This document shows positions 1 to 5,012 of a stretch of 7,291 nucleotides of DNA, piece by piece. The translations under genes were made by a program, and so were the position numbers. Each line of letters starts with the position of its first letter. Position 1 is the first letter of the stretch. The notes below the pieces were generated by a model. It ran no database searches and was not told where the DNA came from. It saw only the letters and a program-made list of their open reading frames with translations. The stretch comes from Chitinophagaceae bacterium (lineage in GTDB: Bacteria > Bacteroidota > Bacteroidia > Chitinophagales > Chitinophagaceae): NCBI GenBank assembly GCA_947447815.1, contig CANFLJ010000096.1:1-7291 (forward strand), in the 5' to 3' direction.

Positions 1-1005
1 GCCCAATCCCGCAGCCTTACTTATCTCCAGCATCCTCTCTATTGGTTTTCTTGATGCCGCTATCAATTCTTCACTCATCAGTATCTCCGGAGTTTCATAT
101 TTCAAAGCTATATAAAGCTTTTCCAAAGTATTTAACTTCATATGTGGACAATCATTGCAGGCACAGTTATTCGTTGGTGGAGCCGGTATAAATGTCTTGG
201 TAGGAGAATCTATCATCATCTGATGCAATATCCCCGTTTCAGTCGCTACTATAAATTCAGTCGCTTCATGCTCTTTCGAGTATTTCAACAACTGAGTAGT
301 ACTTCCTATGTAATCTGCACGGGCAAGTAGCACCTCTTCGCACTCAGGATGGGCTATAAGCTTCGCATTAGGGTGTTTTAACTGAAGTTTGATAATCTTC
401 TCTACGCTGAATATTTCATGCACCATACAAGCCCCATTCCACAATATCATGTTTCTACCGGTCTTCTTGTTCAAATAACCTCCCAGATTTTTGTCCGGAG
501 CAAATATGATGGGCGCATCCACAGGCAAACTGTTGATAATGGCTTCCGCATTCGATGAAGTACAGATTATATCACTCAATGCTTTAATATCTGCCGTACA
601 GTTGATGTAAGATATTACCGTATGATCAGGATGTTTATCCTTAAACGCCTTAAATAAATCAGCTGGTGCACTGTCCGCCAGCGAACAACCCGCATTTAAA
701 TCTGGTAATAACACTTTCTTATTAGGATTTAGAATCTTTGCCGTTTCCGCCATAAAGTGTACACCAGCAAATAAAATAATATCAGCATCCGTCTGTTTAG
801 CTTTTTGTGCCAATGCCAGACTATCCCCCAGAAAATCTGCTATATCCTGTATATCAGGTTCCTGATAGTAGTGTGCTAGTAAAATAGCATTCTTCTCTTT
901 CTTCAGTTTTGCTATCTCTTCAAATAAGTCCAGCGATGGATCTATTTCAATATCTAAATACCCTTTCTTTTCTACACTCAAAATATCAATATCTTTAATG
1001 TTCAT
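1..1005 (-). CDS. nadA: Quinolinate synthase (NadA), 3' end cut by window edge
   Basis: Reading leftward from the ATG at 1005, the frame is open for 335 codons to the window edge with no stop, so only a few C-terminal residues should be missing (family about 310-370 aa). NadA condenses iminoaspartate (made by NadB) with dihydroxyacetone phosphate to give quinolinate in de novo NAD synthesis, using a [4Fe-4S] cluster in the cytoplasm. Seen: LLAHYYQEPDIQDIADFLGD at residues 42-61 (substrate-binding His/Tyr), LNAGCSLAD (C107), SYINCTADIKA from 132, WNGACMVHE (C193), AHPECEE (219-223), TETGILHQM (255-263) and CACNDCPHM (281-289). C107, C193 and C286 sit where the family's three cluster ligands lie; C281 and C283 are extra nearby cysteines. 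No nadB or nadC is in view. Third codon positions are unusually rich in G compared with anmK and upp. Identity is near certain; the start is the first ATG in a family-length frame. Confidence 0.97.
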   Translation of the reverse strand, partial: MNIKDIDILSVEKKGYLDIEIDPSLDLFEEIAKLKKEKNAILLAHYYQEPDIQDIADFLGDSLALAQKAKQTDADIILFAGVHFMAETAKILNPNKKVLLPDLNAGCSLADSAPADLFKAFKDKHPDHTVISYINCTADIKALSDIICTSSNAEAIINSLPVDAPIIFAPDKNLGGYLNKKTGRNMILWNGACMVHEIFSVEKIIKLQLKHPNAKLIAHPECEEVLLARADYIGSTTQLLKYSKEHEATEFIVATETGILHQMMIDSPTKTFIPAPPTNNCACNDCPHMKLNTLEKLYIALKYETPEILMSEELIAASRKPIERMLEISKAAGLG

Positions 1006-1102
1006 AATTATCGTAGTATTAATTAATAATACATTATTTATATATCCAAACTATTACTATTACGGGTGTGGATATCGGGATAAATAACTTACCAACAGCG
1101 GC

Positions 1103-1110
1103 CAAAGTTA
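1103..1110 (-). promoter_or_regulatory. Possible nadA promoter -7 box
   Basis: On the minus strand this reads TAACTTTG, an exact match to the Bacteroidota -7 consensus TAnnTTTG. It would give a leader of roughly 90 nt before the nadA ATG. I see no TTG-type -33 element at the usual 19-21 bp spacing (the nearest TTG is about 29 bp away), so this is a motif match only. Confidence 0.35.
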
Positions 1111-1122
1111 ATATGGTTTAGT

Positions 1123-1141
1123 TTATGCACCATTACCCACA
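1123..1141 (+). promoter_or_regulatory. DnaA-box-like pair 1
   Basis: Two 9-mers in the same orientation start exactly 10 bp apart: TTATGCACC at 1123 and TTACCCACA at 1133. Each differs at one position from TTATNCACA or TTATCCACA. A box of opposite orientation, TGTGGATAT (reverse complement ATATCCACA), is at 1067-1075. The spacing of one helical turn is typical of DnaA arrays. Function is inferred only. Confidence 0.35.
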
Positions 1142-1295
1142 AATAATTAACATCACTTTTCCTAATGATTGCAAGGCTTTACATAGTTTATTAATACTTG
1201 TTTATAAAACACCTTTTCTTTATGAACATCTTTAATCAACATTAAGATAACGTTAGTTTAATATAAGTAATTAGTGCTCAGTTTTCATTACTTTT

Positions 1296-1314
1296 GTTAA
1301 TAACCGATTTACCC
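1296..1314 (+). repeat. 19-bp direct repeat, copy 1 (intergenic)
   Basis: GTTAATAACCGATTTACCC here is repeated exactly at 1509-1527 inside anmK, 213 bp away in the same orientation. This copy lies beyond the anmK stop codon. Read on the minus strand in the matching frame it gives GKSVIN followed by KSNEN and a stop, against GKSVINYKEAI in anmK, so it may be a decayed duplicate of the anmK 3' end. Confidence 0.7.
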
Positions 1315-1362
1315 CTCTATTTATTCTTTTTGTTTCCACATTTATACATACCAAAAGGGTGC

Positions 1363-1392
1363 TTATTCACAGTTATCCATATTGTTTACACA
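1363..1392 (+). promoter_or_regulatory. DnaA-box-like cluster 2
   Basis: TTATTCACA (1363-1371) fits the relaxed DnaA consensus TTATNCACA exactly. TTATCCATA (1373-1381) differs from TTATCCACA at one base and starts 10 bp later. A poorer match, GTTTACACA (1384-1392), follows 11 bp on and overlaps the anmK stop codon; another weak one, GTTTCCACA, is at 1332-1340. All point the same way as the pair at 1123-1141. Confidence 0.4.
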
Positions 1393-2468
1393 TTCCATAT
1401 ACAACCGTTAATACTATTGCGTTTTGCACCCGTTACCGTTGATAATACATTTGTTTTATTTAATACCCTCAATAGCCCTATATAGCCCATCACTATTGCT
1501 TCTTTATAGTTAATAACCGATTTACCCGGTATTTCTAATACTATATCCTTATTTATATATTGCTTAATTAATGCTATTAAATAGGTATTCATAGCGCCTC
1601 CACCGGTTATCAGTACTTTATTAGGTATACTTACTTGCTGATGTTCATTTATACATTTCGCAATTTGTACAGCTATATGTTCTGTATAAGTTCTTAAAGC
1701 ATCTTCTGTACTAATTTTATATTGGTTAATAATACCCATAATATAATCTGTTCCAAAACTGTTATTAAGCGATTTAGGATACGGTTGTTGATAATAGGTT
1801 ACTTTATTCAGTTCTTCCAGCAGATTATTATCAATTGTTCCACTACTTGCTATCAATCCATCTTTATCAAATGGTTGATCTACTTTATTAGCCATTATAT
1901 TCAATACGCTGTTTGCGGCACATATATCAAATGCAATACTTTCTTTTTTAGATATTCGTACACTTAGGTTTGCTATGCCACCAATATTAAGGTACATGGA
2001 ATATCCTGGCCATAAACTATGTTCTCCTATGGGTACTATAGGGGCTCCCTGTCCTCCAAGTGCTACATCTCCTGCTCTTAAATCTGTTACGGTGGTACAA
2101 TTAGTTATTGCAGATATAGTTGCACCACAACCAATCTGACTGGTAAATCCCTTTTCAGGTTCATGAAATACAGTATGTCCATGACTACCAATGATCAGTT
2201 CTTTTTTGGATATTTTATACTGGTCAATAAATTCATTTACCAAATCACCTATATACTTCCCAAAAGCATGATGTACCACTTGATATTCAAATGCGGATGC
2301 AGTTGGTAATCTCCTAAGTGTATTTTCCCATGCCTTATTATAAGGTATACAATCAGCGTCTATTATTACATATTTCCACTCCTTATCTTCATGATAAAAC
2401 TCTACATTAGCTATATCTATTCCATCCAGACTGCTGCCACTCATAATACCTATAGTATTGTATCTCAT
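1386..2468 (-). CDS. anmK: Anhydro-N-acetylmuramic acid kinase (AnmK)
   Basis: This complete 360-residue protein matches the family length (about 370). AnmK opens the 1,6-anhydro ring of anhydroMurNAc and phosphorylates it with ATP, giving MurNAc-6-phosphate for peptidoglycan recycling in the cytoplasm. Seen: IGIMSGSSLDGIDIA at residues 6-20 (family MSGTSxDGxD, nucleotide-binding loop); GSHGHTVFHEP (94-104); DLRAGDVALGGQGAPIVP (129-146), which includes the probable catalytic aspartate D134; NIGGIANLS (161-169); ITGGGAMN (287-294); and a C-terminal KEAIVMGYIGLLR followed by NVLSTVTGA (322-348). The segment usually written FDTGPGN reads FDICAAN (180-186). The start is the first ATG before MSGSS, leaving an 82-bp divergent spacer to upp. 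No murQ or nagZ is adjacent. Codons are A/T-ending and differ clearly from those of nadA. Confidence 0.95.
   Translation of the reverse strand: MRYNTIGIMSGSSLDGIDIANVEFYHEDKEWKYVIIDADCIPYNKAWENTLRRLPTASAFEYQVVHHAFGKYIGDLVNEFIDQYKISKKELIIGSHGHTVFHEPEKGFTSQIGCGATISAITNCTTVTDLRAGDVALGGQGAPIVPIGEHSLWPGYSMYLNIGGIANLSVRISKKESIAFDICAANSVLNIMANKVDQPFDKDGLIASSGTIDNNLLEELNKVTYYQQPYPKSLNNSFGTDYIMGIINQYKISTEDALRTYTEHIAVQIAKCINEHQQVSIPNKVLITGGGAMNTYLIALIKQYINKDIVLEIPGKSVINYKEAIVMGYIGLLRVLNKTNVLSTVTGAKRNSINGCIWNV
1509..1527 (+). repeat. 19-bp direct repeat, copy 2 (inside anmK)
   Basis: This is the coding copy of the repeat at 1296-1314. It encodes GKSVIN of AnmK (residues 315-320), just before the conserved KEA segment. 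The match stops at both ends: the neighbouring bases differ. Confidence 0.7.
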
Positions 2469-2534
2469 CTTTGTCTTTATTATAAATGTTTATAAATTAG
2501 CAATACAATATTATACATTCTGACTACAAAAATT

Positions 2535-2542
2535 TATTTTTG
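2535..2542 (+). promoter_or_regulatory. upp promoter -7 box
   Basis: TATTTTTG matches the Bacteroidota -7 consensus TAnnTTTG and ends 8 bases before the upp ATG at 2551. Transcription should begin about 5-7 bases after the box, so the mRNA would have almost no leader. It sits in a nearly symmetric run (2527-2542, CAAAAA...TTTTTG) in the 82-bp spacer shared with the divergent anmK. No clear -33 TTG was seen, and I found no good -7 box for anmK on the other strand. Confidence 0.55.
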
Positions 2543-2550
2543 CTTCTAGT

Positions 2551-3204
2551 ATGATAATTAATTTAAGCACAAGCCATAGTTTAGTAAGTAATTGGATTGC
2601 CGAAATCCGTGATGTTAATGTTCAAAACGATAGATTACGTTTCAGAAGAAACTTAGAAAGAATAGGCGAAATTGCTGCTTATGAAATAAGTAAACAATTA
2701 CCTTCTAAAGAAGTTGAAACCCAGACACCGCTTGGTATTCACAATAGTAAAGTGATTGCAGAACAACCTGTTTTGGCTACTGTTCTAAGAGCTGGTTTAC
2801 CTCTTCACAATGGTATGTTGAACTATCTTGATAAAGCCGACAATGCTTTTATCTCTGCCTACAGAAAACATCATCGCGATGGTTCTTTCGAAATTAGTCT
2901 CGATTCTATGAGCTGTCCTTCTTTAAATGGTAGGATAGTAATTATCAGCGATCCTATGTTAGCTACCGGTTCTTCTTTGGTAAAGACTATCATGTACATG
3001 AAAGAAGAATATACACCTAAGCAGATTCATATTGTATGCGCTATTGCTAGCTCTACTGGTATAGAATGTATCAAGAGAGAATGTGGTAACGAAATTATTA
3101 TCTGGTGTGGTGATATCGATGATGAACTTACTGCTAAAGGGTATATCGTACCAGGATTAGGAGATGCTGGCGATTTAGCTTTTGGTACCAAAATGCAATC
3201 ATAA
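2551..3204 (+). CDS. upp: Uracil phosphoribosyltransferase
   Basis: This 217-residue protein (E. coli Upp is 208) transfers ribose-5-phosphate from PRPP to uracil to make UMP, the pyrimidine salvage step in the cytoplasm. Seen: TVLRAGLPLHNGM at residues 77-89; the PRPP loop SDPMLATGSSLV at 133-144, which carries the type I phosphoribosyltransferase acidic-T-G core; AIASSTGIE (164-172); and the C-terminal uracil-binding loop GYIVPGLGDAGDLAFGT at 197-213, which sets it apart from PyrR and other phosphoribosyltransferases. The ATG is the only one fitting the family N-terminus and lies 8 bases after a -7 box. Third positions favour T and C. It is divergent from anmK and followed by a 179-bp spacer with repeats and a terminator, so it is probably transcribed alone. 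Confidence 0.96.
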   Translation: MIINLSTSHSLVSNWIAEIRDVNVQNDRLRFRRNLERIGEIAAYEISKQLPSKEVETQTPLGIHNSKVIAEQPVLATVLRAGLPLHNGMLNYLDKADNAFISAYRKHHRDGSFEISLDSMSCPSLNGRIVIISDPMLATGSSLVKTIMYMKEEYTPKQIHIVCAIASSTGIECIKRECGNEIIIWCGDIDDELTAKGYIVPGLGDAGDLAFGTKMQS

Positions 3205-3224
3205 TCTGTATTTTAATTCTTTTT

Positions 3225-3258
3225 GTTTTTCTTTCTTTAGTCTTTAGTTTTTGTATTT
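3225..3258 (+). repeat. 34-bp T-rich repeat, copy 1 (after upp)
   Basis: This sequence matches 4769-4802 at 33 of 34 bases (C at 3235 versus T at 4779). It is almost all T on this strand, with an internal tandem of CTTTAGT (TTTAGTCTTTAG core) followed by TTTTTGTATTT. It starts 20 bases after the upp stop codon; the other copy sits in the same position and orientation relative to its upstream gene. No ORF or strong hairpin is inside it. Confidence 0.75.
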
Positions 3259-3306
3259 AATACATTAATTAGCTAATCCGTTAATTAGTTAATTCACCAA
3301 TGATTT
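3259..3306 (+). repeat. 8-bp-periodic A+T-rich array after upp
   Basis: AAT recurs exactly every 8 bases at 3259, 3267, 3275, 3283, 3291 and 3299. The best units are AATTAGCT, AATTAGTT and AATTCACC; bases 5-8 vary. The array abuts the 34-bp T-rich element directly. It has no repeat-spacer structure and no ORF. A related period-8 array lies at 4838-4872. Confidence 0.55.
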
Positions 3307-3320
3307 GTACTGATTTAGTT

Positions 3321-3363
3321 AAATAAACCTTTAAATGCTGTTTTTAGACAGCGTTTATTTTAC
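3321..3363 (+). terminator. Hairpin terminator between upp and the PorP-like gene
   Basis: AAATGCTGT (3333-3341) pairs with ACAGCGTTT (3348-3356), nine pairs including one T-G, around the 6-nt loop TTTTAG, followed by ATTTTA. An alternative outer helix is also possible: AAATAAAC (3321-3328) is exactly complementary to GTTTATTT (3353-3360). The hairpin ends where the downstream -7 box begins. It most likely ends upp transcription about 150 nt after the stop codon. Confidence 0.6.
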
Positions 3364-3368
3364 TTTCG
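3361..3368 (+). promoter_or_regulatory. Promoter -7 box for the PorP-like gene
   Basis: TACTTTCG differs at one base from TAnnTTTG. It lies immediately after the terminator stem and 15 bases before the ATG at 3384, predicting a leader of roughly 10 nt. Any -33 element would overlap the terminator stem; no TTG is visible there. Confidence 0.45.
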
Positions 3369-3383
3369 TCTTCTAACTATATA

Positions 3384-4391
3384 ATGAAGAAAGTACTATT
3401 TATATTTATTTGCTTAATGGCAGCTAAGATTGGTAATGCACAGGATCCGCATTTTTCCCAATTCTTTTCTTCCCCACTTACACTCAATCCTGCTTACACA
3501 GGTAAGTTTGATGGTGTTGTTCGTGTTGCAGGTAATTATAGAGATCAGTGGCCTACTATCAATAATGCTTACAATACACAAACTCTTTCAGTAGATTTTA
3601 GAATTCTGAAGAATGTGGTTAACGAAAACGATATTCTCGGTTTAGGCTTTATGGCACTGGGTGATAATAGTGCTAATGGCGCCGTTAAAACAAGTTACTT
3701 CTCTTCCTCTCTATCTTTTCATAAAGCACTCGATGAAGATGGCTTACAACAATTAGGGGTAGGGCTGCAAGGAACCTTCGCTAATATGGCAATCAATACA
3801 AGTATTCTTACCTTCGAAGATCAATTGACCAATTCTGGTTTCACTGGTATCACACACGAATCTTTTAGTGGACAAACTTTGTCTTCTAATTATTTCGACG
3901 TTAATGTAGGTTTATTGTATTCAGGTAGCGATGGTAATAAATCCAATTATTATCTTGGTGCTAGTATGTATCACTTTACCAAACCTATTCAAAAGTTTAC
4001 TACAGGCGAAGCATATTATCTCAATCCTCGTCTAACTTTTACAGCTGGTGGTTCATTTCCAGTAGGCGATAATATTAATCTGCATCTTAGTGGTATGCAA
4101 AATATACAGGGCGGTGCTGCAGAATCCTTGGTTGGTGGTGCTTTTCAATTAGTGGTAAATCCCGAAGATACCAAACCTACTAGCTTCTATGCTGGTAGTT
4201 GGATTCGTATAGGCGATGCTATTCTTCCTTATCTTGGGGTAGAATGGAACGATTTCCGTTTAGGCGCTTCTTATGATATCAATAGTTCTAATCTTAAAAC
4301 TGCTTCTCAAAGTCAGGGCGGTATGGAACTTTCTTTAATATGGGCCCTCCGTCCCGATCCTGACAAATCTATACGTTGTCCTAAGTTTTAA
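3384..4391 (+). CDS. PorP/SprF-family type IX secretion-associated outer-membrane protein
   Basis: This 335-residue protein has a signal peptide (residues 1-19, ending in GNAQ) followed at once by the family signature QDPHFSQFFSSPLTLNPAYTG (20-40), then VRVAGNYRDQWPTI (47-60). The rest alternates short polar turns and beta strands, as expected for an outer-membrane barrel (for example LGLGFMALGDN, YYLGASMYHF, FYAGSWIRIGDAILPYLGVEW), and ends in CPKF, close to the CPRF-type end common in the family. Family members either belong to the type IX translocon (PorP) or help a partner surface protein cross or attach (SprF with the adhesin SprB). None of porK, porL, porM or porN, and no giant adhesin, is nearby, so this is better read as a stand-alone SprF-type paralogue. 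A terminator and a -7 box precede it; the next gene starts 27 bp after its stop. Confidence 0.9.
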   Translation: MKKVLFIFICLMAAKIGNAQDPHFSQFFSSPLTLNPAYTGKFDGVVRVAGNYRDQWPTINNAYNTQTLSVDFRILKNVVNENDILGLGFMALGDNSANGAVKTSYFSSSLSFHKALDEDGLQQLGVGLQGTFANMAINTSILTFEDQLTNSGFTGITHESFSGQTLSSNYFDVNVGLLYSGSDGNKSNYYLGASMYHFTKPIQKFTTGEAYYLNPRLTFTAGGSFPVGDNINLHLSGMQNIQGGAAESLVGGAFQLVVNPEDTKPTSFYAGSWIRIGDAILPYLGVEWNDFRLGASYDINSSNLKTASQSQGGMELSLIWALRPDPDKSIRCPKF

Positions 4392-4399
4392 TATATTTG
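4392..4399 (+). promoter_or_regulatory. Promoter -7 box for the 110-codon gene
   Basis: TATATTTG is an exact TAnnTTTG match starting on the base right after the PorP-like gene's TAA stop (4389-4391). It ends 19 bases before the ATG at 4419, predicting a leader of about 14 nt. The small gene may thus be transcribed separately as well as by read-through. No TTG lies at a good -33 distance. Confidence 0.45.
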
Positions 4400-4418
4400 T
4401 TTTCCAAACAACACTTAT

Positions 4419-4751
4419 ATGAAATATATTATTTTCTGTACGATATTACTAATTTCTTCTAAGTGCTTTTCTCAATTTAAAACAGGGGAAAGAATTATTA
4501 CCACAACAGACTTAAAAAAGGATACTGCAATAATTCAACAGGTTGGTAAAGGCTGGTATACTGTATTAAATAAAAGCGGCAATATTGATACTATACATCT
4601 TATAAAAACAACAAATAGTTCTAACAGCAATGCTTTAATTGCTAAACCTCCGGTTGGTCATACCGATAATATGCCGATCAATAAACCCGACTCTACTGTT
4701 AATTATCAATTAATGATTATTGATAAAGATAAATCCCATACTTCCCTCTAA
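4419..4751 (+). CDS. Small predicted secreted protein, unknown function
   Basis: I do not recognise this 110-residue protein. Residues 1-18 form a clear signal peptide (MKYIIFCTILLISSKCFS, then Q); C16 is not in a good lipobox, so a soluble exported protein is more likely than a lipoprotein. Residues 19-64 look like a small beta-rich unit (GERIITTTDL, TAIIQQVGKGWYTVLNKSG, IDTIHLIK), reminiscent of short repeat or SH3-like folds, but this is only a guess. Residues 65-95 are low in hydrophobics and rich in N, S, P and K, probably a flexible tail. It starts 27 bp after the PorP-like gene on the same strand, with its own possible -7 box, so a shared role at the cell surface is possible. No type IX C-terminal sorting domain is visible; the protein is too short to hold one plus cargo. 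Confidence 0.75.
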   Translation: MKYIIFCTILLISSKCFSQFKTGERIITTTDLKKDTAIIQQVGKGWYTVLNKSGNIDTIHLIKTTNSSNSNALIAKPPVGHTDNMPINKPDSTVNYQLMIIDKDKSHTSL

Positions 4752-4768
4752 CCAATTTGTATTATTTA

Positions 4769-4802
4769 GTTTTTCTTTTTTTAGTCTTTAGTTTTTGTAT
4801 TT
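4769..4802 (+). repeat. 34-bp T-rich repeat, copy 2 (after the 110-codon gene)
   Basis: This is the second copy of the element at 3225-3258, same orientation, one mismatch. It starts 17 bases after the stop codon of the 110-codon gene (20 in the first copy). Beyond 4802 the two copies diverge. Confidence 0.75.
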
Positions 4803-4837
4803 TCCTTTCTTTATACTTTTTACTTTGAAATGTATTC

Positions 4838-4872
4838 ATTATCAAATTGTCAAATTATCACATTATCAAATT
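4838..4872 (+). repeat. 8-bp tandem array, consensus ATTATCAA
   Basis: There are four head-to-tail octamers plus three bases of a fifth. The units are ATTATCAA, ATTGTCAA, ATTATCAC and ATTATCAA, so two are identical and two differ by one base. It lies in the 261-bp spacer before the DUF5916 gene, 35 bp after the T-rich repeat. The rest of that spacer (to 5012) shows no gene; the closest promoter-like string is TACGGTTTG at 4972-4980, which has one base too many between its halves. Confidence 0.8.
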
Positions 4873-5012
4873 CTTCCCAATTACCATTCATACTTTTATT
4901 CTCCTCTTTGCCATAATATTTGCTAATACTTTAAACTAATAATGTTTTTTTGATAAAAGATTCCAACCTTTTACGGTTTGTTACATCTTATTTGAAAGAA
5001 TTTATAACGTTT

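Larger units (their letters stand above)
1006..1385. other. A+T-rich 380-bp spacer between anmK and nadA
   Basis: No convincing gene lies here; short plus-strand frames that run from it into anmK look like chance antisense frames. It contains the possible nadA -7 box (1103-1110), two closely spaced pairs of DnaA-box-like 9-mers (1123-1141 and 1363-1381), one in the opposite orientation (1067-1075), and one copy of a 19-bp repeat (1296-1314). The stretch from about 1142 to 1330 between the two box pairs is very A+T rich. I saw no strong terminator hairpin for anmK. Confidence 0.6.

Noticed and set aside
142..330. Short plus-strand open frame
   Set aside because: It lies wholly antisense to nadA, whose conserved motifs are read on the other strand, and its translation shows no recognisable pattern.
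1349..1362. ACC/GGT inverted repeat as an anmK terminator
   Set aside because: The stem is only three pairs and no T-tract follows on the minus strand.
1294..1485. Plus-strand frame of 63 codons with hydrophobic stretches
   Set aside because: Its 3' half is antisense to the conserved C-terminal end of anmK, its 5' half is A+T-rich spacer, and its hydrophobicity follows from T-rich codons.
4838..4872. Short regular repeats resembling a CRISPR array
   Set aside because: The units are 8 bp, head to tail, with no spacers, and no cas gene is in view.
4972..4980. TACGGTTTG as a promoter for the DUF5916 gene
   Set aside because: It has three bases instead of two between TA and TTTG and no -33 element; too weak to list as a feature.
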